Shown here: piece by piece, positions 34,704-43,184 of the stretch
Layout: every line of letters starts with the position of its first letter
How positions within the stretch are numbered: the stretch's first letter is position 1
Assembly (NCBI RefSeq): GCF_009909145.1
Contig: NZ_JAAAPJ010000001.1
Location: 682,001-746,000 of the forward strand
Reading direction: 5' to 3'
Source: Corallococcus silvisoli
GTDB lineage: Bacteria > Myxococcota > Myxococcia > Myxococcales > Myxococcaceae
Length of the DNA stretch: 64,000 nucleotides
Notes under the pieces: model-generated
What the model was told of the DNA's origin: nothing
The model's database searches: none
Seen by the model: the letters and a program-made list of their open reading frames with translations, nothing else
Translations under genes and position numbers: made by a program

Positions 34704-34732
34704 GGGCGGGGGCCCTTCAGCGCCCCCTGCCC
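34704..34732. terminator. Bidirectional hairpin between convergent genes
   Basis: GGGCGGGGGC pairs with GCCCCCTGCCC (one bulge) in the gap between the GFA gene and the convergent flavoprotein gene. Its position fits a shared terminator; no clear T-tract. Confidence 0.45.
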
Positions 34733-34746
34733 GTCACTCCCCATGA

Positions 34747-36402
34747 CTACACAGTCCCCGCGGCGGCCCGGCCCGCGGCGCGGCCGGAGAAGATGCAGCC
34801 GCCGAGGAACGTCCCTTCCAGCGCGCGGTAACCGTGGACGCCACCGCCTCCGAAGCCCGCCACCTCGCCTGCCGCATAGAGCCCTGGGATGGTCTGCCCC
34901 TGGGCGTTGAAGACGCGGCCCTGGAGGTCGGTCTCGAAGCCGCCCAGCGTCTTGCGCGTGAGGATGTTCAGCTTCACGCCGATGAGCGGTCCCGCCTTGG
35001 GGTCCAGGATGCGGTGCGGCTTCGCGGTGCGCACCAGCTTGTCACCCCGGTAGCCGCGCGCCTGCCGGATGGCGGCCAGCTGCAGGTCCTTGCTGAAGGG
35101 GTTGTCCAACTGCATGTCGCGGGCCTTCACCTCGCGCTCCACCGTGGCGAAGTCCAGCAGCGGCGTGTCTGTCTTCGCGTTCATGCCGGCGACCAGCTCA
35201 CGCAGGTCGTGGGAGACGACGAAGTCCTCGCCCTTCTCCTTGAAGGCCTCCACCGGCCCCATGGCCTTCTTGCCCACGGCGCGGTTGAGCACGCCCAGCC
35301 AGTCCTTGCCCGTGAGGTCCGGGTTCTGCTCCGAACCGGAGAGCGCGAACTCCTTCTTGATGATCCACTGGTTGAGGATGAACCACGTGTGCTCGTGGCC
35401 CGTCTTCAGGATGTGCTCCAGCGTGCCCAGCGTGTCGAAGCCGGGGAACAGCGGCGGCGGCAGGCGCTTGCCCGTGGCGTCCAGCCACAGCGAGCTGGGG
35501 CCCGGCAGGATGCGGATGCCGTGCCGGGGCCAGATGGGGTTCCAGTTCCGCAGGCCCTCCGTGTAGTGCCACATGCGGTCGCGGTTGATGAGGTTGCCGC
35601 CCGCGGCCTCCGTGATGGCGATCATCCGCCCGTCCACGTGGTCGGGGACGCCTTGAATCATGAACTTCGGCGCGGGGCCCATCCGCGTCGGCCAGGCCTT
35701 GCGCACGAGCTCATGGTTGCCGCCGATGCCGCCGGACGTGACGATGACCGCGCCCGCGCGCAGCTCGAAGTCCCCCACCGTGACGCGTGAGCTGCTGGCC
35801 CCTCGTGGGACGTCCGTGGGCTCCAGCCGCATGCCGCGCACGCCCACCACCGCGCCCCCTTGCGTGAGCAGCTCGTCCACGCGGTGCCGGAAGTGGAAGG
35901 TGAGCTTGCCCTGGGCCTGTGCCGCCTTCGCGCGGCGCACGAAGGGCTCCAGCACGCCGGGCCCGGTGCCCCAGGTGACGTGGAAGCGGGGGACGGAGTT
36001 GCCGTGCCCCACCGCGCCGTAGCCGCCGCGCTCCGCCCAGCCCACCACGGGGAACCAGCGCATGCCCTGCTGGGCCAGCCAGGGGCGCATCTCCCCCGCG
36101 GCGAAGCCGACGAACGCCTCCGCCCACTTGCGCGGCCAGCGGTCCTCCTCGCGGTCGAAGCCCGCGGTGCCCATCCAGTCCTCCAGCGCCAGGGCGTGGG
36201 AGTCCTTGATGCCCATGCGCCGCTGCTCGGGCGAGTCCACGAGGAACAGGCCACCGAACGACCAGAACGCCTGCCCGCCCAGGTTCTGTTCCGCCTCCTG
36301 GTCCACCACGGCGACGCGCTTGCCGGCATCCGCGAGCTCGGTCGCGGCGACGAGGCCCGCGAGCCCCCCACCCACGACGATGACGTCCACTTCCTGTCCC
36401 AT
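34747..36402 (-). CDS. FAD-dependent dehydrogenase (3-ketosteroid dehydrogenase/fumarate reductase type)
   Basis: 551 residues. FAD-binding Rossmann motif VDVIVVGGGLAGLVAATELA with the distal Glu/Asp (VVDQE), followed by the GG motif (NLGGQAFWSFGG). The C-terminal FAD segment is IPGLYAAGEVAGFGGGGVHG. The size and layout match the FAD_binding_2 family (KstD, fumarate reductase, urocanate reductase). The substrate is not deducible. The ATG at 36402 follows TGGAGGCAC, a good ribosome site. Confidence 0.9.
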   Translation of the reverse strand: MGQEVDVIVVGGGLAGLVAATELADAGKRVAVVDQEAEQNLGGQAFWSFGGLFLVDSPEQRRMGIKDSHALALEDWMGTAGFDREEDRWPRKWAEAFVGFAAGEMRPWLAQQGMRWFPVVGWAERGGYGAVGHGNSVPRFHVTWGTGPGVLEPFVRRAKAAQAQGKLTFHFRHRVDELLTQGGAVVGVRGMRLEPTDVPRGASSSRVTVGDFELRAGAVIVTSGGIGGNHELVRKAWPTRMGPAPKFMIQGVPDHVDGRMIAITEAAGGNLINRDRMWHYTEGLRNWNPIWPRHGIRILPGPSSLWLDATGKRLPPPLFPGFDTLGTLEHILKTGHEHTWFILNQWIIKKEFALSGSEQNPDLTGKDWLGVLNRAVGKKAMGPVEAFKEKGEDFVVSHDLRELVAGMNAKTDTPLLDFATVEREVKARDMQLDNPFSKDLQLAAIRQARGYRGDKLVRTAKPHRILDPKAGPLIGVKLNILTRKTLGGFETDLQGRVFNAQGQTIPGLYAAGEVAGFGGGGVHGYRALEGTFLGGCIFSGRAAGRAAAGTV

Positions 36403-36505
36403 CCCGTGCCTCCAGGTAGCGCTGAGCGCGCGAATGATAGCCGTTCGCGTGGATTGCGCAGGGCCCTTCACATGCGCACCTCAGAAGCGGGGAGGTGAAT
36501 CAGCC

Positions 36506-36745
36506 ATGTCACGCAAGATGATGGATTGCCGGGACACGCCCAGCGAATCGAACTGCACGCTCACCATCGCCGGTGAGGAGGACGAGGTGGTGCGCGCCGC
36601 GACGCAACACGCGGTGTCCGTCCACGGCCACCAGGACACCCCCGAGCTGCGGGAGATGATCCGCACCTCGCTCAAGGACGACGTGGAGACCCCGGGGCTG
36701 CCCCCTCGGAGCCCCAGCATGGAGCCGCGACCGGGCATTCATTGA
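36506..36745 (+). CDS. DUF1059 family small protein
   Basis: 79 residues. MSRKMMDCRDTPSESNCTL... EDEVVRAATQHAVSVHGH is the DUF1059 pattern (Cys-Arg-Asp, two Cys, HA..VHG). GGGGAGGTG precedes the ATG. The function of the family is unknown. The last ~20 residues are a Pro-rich tail longer than usual. Confidence 0.82.
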   Translation: MSRKMMDCRDTPSESNCTLTIAGEEDEVVRAATQHAVSVHGHQDTPELREMIRTSLKDDVETPGLPPRSPSMEPRPGIH

Positions 36746-36863
36746 AGGAAGCGCATTCCGGAGCACCCAGGGGACGGAGCGGGGGCGGGTCCGTCAGGGG
36801 CCCCTGCCTTGGGCCCGGGGGCCGGCCGGGCGCCGCGGCCCTCCGGAGGGTAGAGTCCGCCGC

Positions 36864-37577
36864 ATGGACTCGGGTGTGAAGGGCAACGCCGGACCGCTGG
36901 GACATGACGCCGCTGCCTACGCGCAGCGTCAGGAGGGCCTGTCGCCGGAGCCGCTGCGGGACGCGGCCTGGAGCGTGGCGGGGCAGCGTGCCTTTGGCGT
37001 CGTGCTCGACGTGGGCTCGGGCAGTGGAGGGTGGATCCGCCGGTTGCAGCGCAACCCGGCCGTCGAGCGCATCCTCAGCACGGACATCCACGACGCGGGG
37101 GCCAGCCGCCTGCCGGGCGTGGAGTTCCAGCAGCGCGACGTGTCCCGCGACGCACTGCCCTGGGGTGACGCGTCGGTGGACTGGGTGTTCGCCATCGAGG
37201 TGCTGGAGCACCTGGCCAACCCGCGCCACTTCGTGAAGGAGGCCTTTCGCGTGCTCAAGCCCGGAGGACACCTCTTCTTCACCACGCCGAACAACGACAG
37301 CCTGACGGCGCGCCTGTCCTTCCTGGTGCGGGGCTACTTCCCCGCGTTCTGTGAGCAGGACTACCGGGACTCCGGCCACATCACCCCCATCACTGAATTG
37401 GACGCGCGGCGCATGGCCGTCGAAGCGGGCTTCCAGTCCATCGCGTTCGACTACCCGCTGCCCGGGCGCATCCCGCGCAGCAGCGTGTACTGGCAGCGAT
37501 TGCTGCCCGGCCTGCGCGGCCGGTGGTGGAGCGACGGGCTGTTCGCGCTGCTGACCCGGCCGGGCGGAAGGCGATAA
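36864..37577 (+). CDS. SAM-dependent methyltransferase (class I)
   Basis: 237 residues. Motif I VVLDVGSGSGGWIRRL with acidic post I (STDIHDAG), motif II WVFAIEVLEHLANP and motif III FRVLKPGGHLFFTTPN are those of Methyltransf_11/25. UbiE/methyltransferase type on small molecules, lipids or sugars; the substrate is unknown. It is followed by tag after 84 nt. Confidence 0.88.
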   Translation: MDSGVKGNAGPLGHDAAAYAQRQEGLSPEPLRDAAWSVAGQRAFGVVLDVGSGSGGWIRRLQRNPAVERILSTDIHDAGASRLPGVEFQQRDVSRDALPWGDASVDWVFAIEVLEHLANPRHFVKEAFRVLKPGGHLFFTTPNNDSLTARLSFLVRGYFPAFCEQDYRDSGHITPITELDARRMAVEAGFQSIAFDYPLPGRIPRSSVYWQRLLPGLRGRWWSDGLFALLTRPGGRR

Positions 37578-37661
37578 CGGGACTGGTCGCCTGTTCAGTC
37601 TTTGTGGTAGCCCTGCGGCGCGCGCCCGCGGTGCCGCGGGCCGAAATGCATGGGAGCGCGG

Positions 37662-38228
37662 ATGCAACAGCGTTGCGCGTGGGTGGGCAGTGATCCGCTG
37701 TACCAGACCTACCACGACGAGGAGTGGGGCGTTCCGGTGAGGGACAGCCGCGCGCTCTGGGAGATGTTGATGCTGGAGGGCTTCCAGGCGGGGCTCGCGT
37801 GGATCGTCATCCTGCGCAAGCGCGAGGCCTTCCGGAAGGCGTTCAAGGGCTTCGACCCGAAGGTCGTGGCGCGCTTCACGGAGAAGGACGTCACGCGCCT
37901 GATGGGGGACGCTGGCATCGTCCGTGCGCGCGCGAAGATCGAAGCGACCATCGGCAACGCCCGCGCCTACTTGAAGATGCAGGACGAGGGCGAGGACTTC
38001 TCCACGTTCGTGTGGAACCTCGCGGGCGGAAAGCCCCTCCGCAACGCGTGGAAGGGCCGGGGGGATGTGCCGGCGAAGACGGAGCTGTCGGAGGCGTACT
38101 CCAAGGCCTTCAAGCAGCGCGGCTTCAAGTTCGTGGGGCCGGTCATCGTCTACGCGTGGATGCAGGCGACGGGCATCGTGGATGACCACACGGTGGACTG
38201 CTTCCGGCACGGCGTGCGGCACCGCTGA
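37662..38228 (+). CDS. tag: DNA-3-methyladenine glycosylase I
   Basis: 188 residues from the ATG at 37662. Tag excises 3-methyladenine from alkylated DNA. All zinc ligands of the Tag 'zinc snap' fit: Cys5, His18, His176, Cys180 (E. coli 4, 17, 175, 179), and the base-pocket Glu39 (LMLEGFQAGLAW). An ATG four codons upstream (37650) is also possible; GGGAG lies just before the chosen start. A copy of the last ~55 bp of this gene occurs at 39113-39178. Confidence 0.95.
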   Translation: MQQRCAWVGSDPLYQTYHDEEWGVPVRDSRALWEMLMLEGFQAGLAWIVILRKREAFRKAFKGFDPKVVARFTEKDVTRLMGDAGIVRARAKIEATIGNARAYLKMQDEGEDFSTFVWNLAGGKPLRNAWKGRGDVPAKTELSEAYSKAFKQRGFKFVGPVIVYAWMQATGIVDDHTVDCFRHGVRHR

Positions 38229-38291
38229 GCCGAAGGCGGCTCGGGGGCTTGGGCGGTGCCGTTGTGCTCGTCCAGGGGCCGAGCTGAATGC

Positions 38292-39053
38292 CTAGGCCGC
38301 TCCCGCACTGGAAGCGCGGCGGTTGCGGCGGCGGGACATCCAGTAGCCGCCGAGCCCCAGGACCAGGACGGCCACCAGTCCGAGGGGCACGGCGACGAAG
38401 AGCCTCTTCTGGCTCAGCGACTGGAGGCGGGCCTCGAGGGACTGCACCTGGTTGGAGTCGCCGATGGCGCGGGCCTGTCGCGCCTGCTCGCGGGCACCGT
38501 CCTCGTCGCCCAGGTCCAGGAGGATGGCGCCGAGCAGGGCGTGGCCGTCCCCGTCGTCGGGCCGCAGCTCGGTGACGCGCGCCGCGTGCGTCCGGGCGGC
38601 CGCGAGGTCTCGCTTCCTGTAGGCGAACAGCGCGAGCGCCTTATGCGCCTCGAGGTCGTTGGGATCCTTCCGGAGCTGCTCGGACATCGCGCTCTGGGCC
38701 TCGTCGAACGCGGCCATCTGTCGCTGCAAGGAGTCCCGCCAGTTCTGGGCCTCGATGCGGTCGTTCCCGTCGAGGCCCAGCTCGAGCGCGCGCTCCATGG
38801 CGCGGTGGGCCTCCTCGTATTCGCCATGCTGCACGAGCATGCGCCCCAGCAGGAAGTGTGTCTGGGGATTCTCCGGGGCCTCCTTGAGCAGTCGTTGGAT
38901 GTGCTGCCGCGCCTCGATGGGATTGCCGCCCGTGGGGTCCAACGCGGCGTCGGCCTGTTGGCGCACGGCCTCGAGCTCGGCGCTGTACCGCGGGGGCTGT
39001 TTCAGCTCAGGAGCCTGGAAGGCGAAGAAGAGGGCAAGAACCAGCGCGTGCAT
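38292..39053 (-). CDS. TPR protein with C-terminal membrane anchor
   Basis: 253 residues. A signal-like N-terminus (MHALVLALFFAFQAPE) is followed by about four tetratricopeptide repeats (FLLGRMLVQHGEYEEAHRAM; AHKALALFAYRKRDLAAART; ALLGAILLDLGDEDGAREQ) and one C-terminal membrane helix ending WMSRRRNRRA. The periplasmic TPR part probably binds a partner. Both ends of the gene are bracketed by a direct repeat from the tag 3' end (38153 and 39116), suggesting arrival by insertion or duplication. Confidence 0.8.
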   Translation of the reverse strand: MHALVLALFFAFQAPELKQPPRYSAELEAVRQQADAALDPTGGNPIEARQHIQRLLKEAPENPQTHFLLGRMLVQHGEYEEAHRAMERALELGLDGNDRIEAQNWRDSLQRQMAAFDEAQSAMSEQLRKDPNDLEAHKALALFAYRKRDLAAARTHAARVTELRPDDGDGHALLGAILLDLGDEDGAREQARQARAIGDSNQVQSLEARLQSLSQKRLFVAVPLGLVAVLVLGLGGYWMSRRRNRRASSAGAA

Positions 39054-39112
39054 GATGGGGTCCTCGAATGGCGCGACCCGGTTTTAACACAGCGCGCCTC
39101 GGGCTCGAGGCC

Positions 39113-39178
39113 GTCCGCGTGGATGCAGGCGACGGGCATCATGGATGACCCCACGGGGGCCTGTTTCCGTCGTGGACG
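39113..39178 (+). pseudogene. Remnant copy of the tag 3' end
   Basis: 39116-39140 is identical over 25 bp to 38153-38177 inside tag, and similarity continues for about 30 bp with scattered mismatches. Translated, it reads SAWMQATGIMDDPTGACF, against YAWMQATGIVDDHTVDCF in Tag. The zinc His is changed to Pro. It is only a fragment, 963 bp from the original. Confidence 0.8.
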
Positions 39179-39190
39179 GGGAGGGTTCGC

Positions 39191-40597
39191 ATGGGGAAGC
39201 ATCCGGCCTCCATGTCCCAATACACCACCCAGATCGCCAAGGCCCCGAAGGGCCACACCATCCCCCCGCTGCTCCGCGATGTCGGCGCGTTCGTGGGCAC
39301 CCAGGACCATGGCACCCTGGGCTGGTTCGACGTGTTTGGCTTCGATGCGATTCCCAGCGAGTACTCGCCCGAGAACGCGAAGCGGCTTCAGGCCGCGGGC
39401 TTCTCCTTCCTGAAGCTCCCGGATGGGTCCCTGCTGGCGCTGCTGAAGAACGCGGTCGTGCTGCTGGGCTCCGAAGGGGAGACGCGCACCGTCGCGGACT
39501 CGCTGGAGGCGTTCCTCGTCGCCTGGTCGGAGGGCAGCACGGGCATCTACGACCTGGATGACGACGACGCGTCCTCGGGCCGCGAGGCGCTCGCCGCGTG
39601 GATCCAGGCCCGGGGCCTTCGGGTCCCCAAGGCGCCGCGCTTCGACTTCTCGGCGTGGCTCGACGGCGAGGCGCCGACCCCGGAGGTGGCGCCCGTCGCG
39701 GGCCTGGGGACGCCCACCGACGACGTGAAGGCGATGGGGCCGGCGCTGCGCCGGCTGGTGTCGCTGCTGGGACAGCGCGCGGACTCGCCGGAGGTCGTCA
39801 GGTACGCGGAGGAGGTCCTGGGCAAGCCGGCGCCCCGGTCCACGACGCCGCAGACGGACTCCATCAACCTGGAGGCGCCGAAGGCGGGCGTGGAGCTGAA
39901 CTTCACGCATGAGGTCCTCCACGAGGCCTTCCCGCCCATTCCGAAGACGGCCCGCACCTTCGTGCCGTACCTGTCGCTGGCGTGGGTGCGGCCCCAGTTC
40001 CCGGAGCCCGTGCTGGGGCTCGACGCGACGGACCTGACGGAGGAGGCCATCACGAAGAAGCTCGGGCCACCGACCGAGCTGCGTCCCAGCTCCATGCTCA
40101 CGGATGCGCTGACGGTGCCGCACTGGGTGCGGCCGCTGGACAGCACGGGGACGACGGAGCTGGTGGTCTCCCTGCGCAAGGTGCGCACCATCACCTTGCA
40201 GGTGCGTGAAGCGCGGGCGCTGGACCCCTTCTCCAGCGTGGGCACCGCGCTGTTCGTGGGCTGGGCGGCCACGCGGGGCCTGCTGGAGCCGTCGCGCTTC
40301 GCCGCGCATGCGGAACAGCTGGCGGCCGTGCGGCGGCGCGAGGCGCGAGGCTCGGAGTTGATGAAGGCCGCGCTGCCCCGTGGCTTGTGGGATGCGCACC
40401 TGCGCGACCTGCCGGGCCTGCGCCTCCGGGCCTACCGCTGGTTCCACAACATGAACGGTCTGTGGATCGACGCGGACCTCTTGAAGGTCTTCGGAAAGGA
40501 CGCGGGAGGCGCCCCGAAGCTGGAGGCGGATACCTGGGCCGCGGTGGACGCGGCCTCTCCGGTGTTCGAGAAGCACTTCGCGCAGTGGCTGGACTGA
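39191..40597 (+). CDS. Hypothetical protein
   Basis: 468 residues; family not recognised. GGGGAGGG before the ATG supports this start, although MSQYTT seven codons later is possible. No signal or membrane segment. The N-terminal ~130 residues (DVGAFVGTQDHGTLGWFDVFGF ... LLKNAVVLLGSEGETRTVADSLEAFLVAW) resemble the layout of SMI1/KNR4-type immunity or ligand-binding domains. The central part (about 230-345) looks like a second domain with FVPYLSLAWVRPQFPEPVLGL. It is adjacent to the tag remnant and so at a recombination scar. Function unknown. Confidence 0.75.
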   Translation: MGKHPASMSQYTTQIAKAPKGHTIPPLLRDVGAFVGTQDHGTLGWFDVFGFDAIPSEYSPENAKRLQAAGFSFLKLPDGSLLALLKNAVVLLGSEGETRTVADSLEAFLVAWSEGSTGIYDLDDDDASSGREALAAWIQARGLRVPKAPRFDFSAWLDGEAPTPEVAPVAGLGTPTDDVKAMGPALRRLVSLLGQRADSPEVVRYAEEVLGKPAPRSTTPQTDSINLEAPKAGVELNFTHEVLHEAFPPIPKTARTFVPYLSLAWVRPQFPEPVLGLDATDLTEEAITKKLGPPTELRPSSMLTDALTVPHWVRPLDSTGTTELVVSLRKVRTITLQVREARALDPFSSVGTALFVGWAATRGLLEPSRFAAHAEQLAAVRRREARGSELMKAALPRGLWDAHLRDLPGLRLRAYRWFHNMNGLWIDADLLKVFGKDAGGAPKLEADTWAAVDAASPVFEKHFAQWLD

Positions 40598-40624
40598 AGC
40601 AACCCACGACCCTGGAGACATGCG

Positions 40625-41008
40625 ATGCGGATCCACGTGACGAGCGTGATGGTGGATGAGCAGGCCAAGGCCCTGAAGTTCTACACGGAGGTCCTGGGCT
40701 TCGTGATGAAGGTGGACGTCCCCGTGGGGGAGTACCGGTGGCTGACCGTCGTCGCGCCGGACGCGACGGAGGGCACCCAGCTCCTCCTGGAGCCCATGGG
40801 CTTCGCGCCCGCGCGCGTCTACCAGAAGGCGCTGTTCGACGCGGGCATCCCCGCGGCGTCGTTCGGCGTCGAGGACTGCCAGGCGGAATATGAGCGCATG
40901 CTGAAGCTCGGGGTGGTGTTCCGGGGCAAGCCCACGGCCATGGGACCCATCACCGCCGTCGTGTTCGAGGACACCTGCGGCAACCTCATCCAGATGGCGC
41001 AGGTCTGA
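40625..41008 (+). CDS. VOC-family (glyoxalase/dioxygenase fold) protein
   Basis: 127 residues, one VOC domain: MRIHVTSVMVDEQAKALKFYTEVLGF, EYRWLTVVAPD, QLLLEPMGF, and the C-terminal VVFEDTCGNLIQM. Metal ligands possible at His4 and Glu in the final strands. Family members include glyoxalases, fosfomycin/bleomycin resistance proteins and many unknowns; no specific role can be named. Confidence 0.87.
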   Translation: MRIHVTSVMVDEQAKALKFYTEVLGFVMKVDVPVGEYRWLTVVAPDATEGTQLLLEPMGFAPARVYQKALFDAGIPAASFGVEDCQAEYERMLKLGVVFRGKPTAMGPITAVVFEDTCGNLIQMAQV

Positions 41009-41097
41009 GGCCGCATCGGTCAGTTGTCGTATGTCACCCATTGTCCGTCAGTGTTTACTGTGAGTCCTGATTGAACATGCTTCATCGAGGGGGACAT

Positions 41098-42732
41098 ATG
41101 ACGATGCGGATTCAAACCAGGGTCCCGCCGCAGGAGCCTCGCAAGGCGCTCACGGCGGGCGGTCAGCCTTCGGGCACGGCGCAGGGGAGCGCGGCGAGGG
41201 GAACGCCGCCGCGCGCACCGGAGGCGGCGGCGCGCCGGGCGGGGTTCTCCGAGCAGAGCGCCTTCATCTCCAAGCAGCCGGACGTGACGTCCACGTTCAA
41301 GCGCGAGTTCGGGGCGCTGGCGGCGGACAAGCAGGGGTTCCACGAGACGATGAAGACGGTCTACGGCGAGGGCTATGACTCCGCCAAGGCCGAGCAGTTC
41401 CGGCAGCAGGCCCTGAAGGGAGACTTCGGCTGGCTGCCGCCGGTGCGGACGGTGCCCGCCGAGACGCTGAACGGGGCCAACGGCGCCTACGACGCGGAGT
41501 CCGGCACGGTGCTCATCAACGCGTCCCTGGACCCGGCGCTGGCGGCCTCCACCTACGTGGAGGAGGCGGGCCACCACCTGGACACGAAGCTCAACACCGA
41601 GGACGCCGCGGGCGACGAGGGCGAGCTGTTCCGGCGCATCCTGTCCGGGGAGAAGCTGTCGCCGAAGCAGATCGCGGACATCCGCGCGGAGAATGACAAG
41701 GGCATCATCCACATCGACGGCAAGGACAAGGAGGTCGAGTTCTGGAATCCCTTCAAGGCCCTGGGTGACGCGGCCAAGGCCGTGGGCAACGCCGTCACCA
41801 CGGCGGCCAAGGCCGTGGGCGGTGCCGTGACGACCGCGGCGAAGGCGGTGGGCGGGGCTGTCACCACGGCGGCCAAGGCCGTGGGCGGTGCCGTGACGAC
41901 CGCGGCGAAGGCGGTGGGTGGCGCGGTGACGACCGCGGCGAACTGGGTGGGGTCCGCGGCGAAGACGGTCTGGAGCGGCGTGAAGACGGTGGCCACGCGC
42001 GTGGGTGACGGCGTGCGCAGCCTGCTGTCAGGCGCGGTCAGCACCGTCGTGGGCGCGTTCCGCAACATCGGGGAAGGGGTGGGCACCTTCCTCGGCGGCA
42101 TCGGCAAGCTGTTCCAGGGCAAGTTCGGCGAGGGCTTCAAGCAGATGGGCCTGGGCCTGCTGAAGACCGTCGTGCAGACCCCCGTGGACGCCATCTTGAT
42201 GATGGCCGGCCGCGGCGTCAGCGCCATCCAGACGCTGATTGGCCTGGAGCCGCCGGCACGCAAGCTGAGCGACAGTGAGATCGCCACGCTGAAGAGCGTG
42301 TACGGGGACTCCATCGACTACTCGCAGATGCGCATCAAGGAGGGCAGCTCCGGGCTGTTCAGCACCACCGGCCGCGCGTTCACCCATGGCAACACCATCT
42401 ACATCCCGCCGGACAACCTGCCCCTGACGCCGGACCTGCTGGTGCACGAGTCGGCGCACGTCTGGCAGCACCAGAACGGCGGCACGGACTACATGAGCGA
42501 GGCGCTGGTCGCCCAGTACCTCGGGGACGGCTACGACTTCGAGAAGGGCCTGGACGCGGGCAAGGCCTGGAGCGAGCTGAACCCGGAGCAGCAGGCGGAG
42601 TTCCTTCAGCAGGCCCAGCTCGCCGGCTACTTCGCCAACCCGGCCGCCGGCTTCCACTACAATGGCAAGGACTACACGGCGCAGATCAACGCCGCCATCG
42701 CGCAGGTCCGCGCCGGACAAGGAGCCCCCTAG
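41098..42732 (+). CDS. DUF4157-like protein with 11-residue repeats (candidate effector)
   Basis: 544 residues. A disordered N-terminus (~40) leads to a domain with the putative zinc-type motif EEAGHHLD (about 154-161). Next come about five 11-residue repeats of the type AAKAVGGAVTT (about 225-280), an amphipathic/glycine-zipper region (about 280-375), and a DUF4157-like end: GRAFTHGNTIYIPP followed by LLVHESAHVWQ (H450-E-S-A-H454). DUF4157 domains occur in bacterial secreted toxins and contractile-injection effectors. There is no signal peptide. The ATG at 41098 follows GAGGGGGA. It is followed after 3 nt by a lipoprotein gene. Toxin or protease activity is inferred, not shown. Confidence 0.8.
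   Translation: MTMRIQTRVPPQEPRKALTAGGQPSGTAQGSAARGTPPRAPEAAARRAGFSEQSAFISKQPDVTSTFKREFGALAADKQGFHETMKTVYGEGYDSAKAEQFRQQALKGDFGWLPPVRTVPAETLNGANGAYDAESGTVLINASLDPALAASTYVEEAGHHLDTKLNTEDAAGDEGELFRRILSGEKLSPKQIADIRAENDKGIIHIDGKDKEVEFWNPFKALGDAAKAVGNAVTTAAKAVGGAVTTAAKAVGGAVTTAAKAVGGAVTTAAKAVGGAVTTAANWVGSAAKTVWSGVKTVATRVGDGVRSLLSGAVSTVVGAFRNIGEGVGTFLGGIGKLFQGKFGEGFKQMGLGLLKTVVQTPVDAILMMAGRGVSAIQTLIGLEPPARKLSDSEIATLKSVYGDSIDYSQMRIKEGSSGLFSTTGRAFTHGNTIYIPPDNLPLTPDLLVHESAHVWQHQNGGTDYMSEALVAQYLGDGYDFEKGLDAGKAWSELNPEQQAEFLQQAQLAGYFANPAAGFHYNGKDYTAQINAAIAQVRAGQGAP
41794..41925 (+). repeat. Tandem 66-bp repeat within the DUF4157-like gene
   Basis: 41794-41859 and 41860-41925 are nearly identical 66-bp units. 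Each consists of two 33-bp halves that encode the same 11 residues with different synonymous codons (GTCACCACGGCGGCC versus GTGACGACCGCGGCG). A degenerate unit precedes and another follows. Confidence 0.85.
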
Positions 42733-42735
42733 CCC

Positions 42736-43149
42736 ATGAGGTCGCCGCGCTTCGTTCCGCCGGGTTGGCTCTGGGGCCTCCTGCTGCTCGTCCTCACCGC
42801 GTGCCGTCCGGTCCTCCAGGTGTCCCTCGCGGACGGCGCGCAGAAACTGCCCGCTCCCCGGTTCCAGGTGGAGGATCCGGAGCACGCGGACCGCCCCCGC
42901 TACAACACCGTCCAGGTGCTGGACCGGGCGGGGGCGGTCTACTGGCAGCTGCGGGCCGAACCGTTCGGCGACCTGGCCAGCGTGGGGGCCCTGACGTACG
43001 GCGAGGCGCCGAGCGGCTTCGCCGTGGTCGAGGAGCCCCGGGCGCTCCAGGCCGGGGGACGCTACGCGCTGTTCGTGGTGGGCAAGAACCGGGGAACGCT
43101 CCACTTCGACGTGGACGCGGACGGGCGCGTCACCGAGGCCTCTCCGTAG
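42736..43149 (+). CDS. Small lipoprotein, possibly coupled to the DUF4157-like gene
   Basis: 137 residues. Signal with lipobox LTAC (LLLLVLTACRP). The mature part is beta-rich (YNTVQVLDRAGAVYWQLRAE; GGRYALFVVGKNRG). Family not recognised. It starts 3 nt after the DUF4157-like gene, so the pair is a translational unit. Tightly linked small lipoproteins often act as partners or immunity proteins for secreted effectors; here that is only a hypothesis. Confidence 0.75.
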   Translation: MRSPRFVPPGWLWGLLLLVLTACRPVLQVSLADGAQKLPAPRFQVEDPEHADRPRYNTVQVLDRAGAVYWQLRAEPFGDLASVGALTYGEAPSGFAVVEEPRALQAGGRYALFVVGKNRGTLHFDVDADGRVTEASP

Positions 43150-43184
43150 CGCCGCCGCTCCCCGATGTTGCTACCTTCGAGGGC

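Noticed and set aside
41794..41925. Possible CRISPR-like array
   Set aside because: Units are contiguous without spacers, keep the reading frame and encode 11-residue protein repeats.
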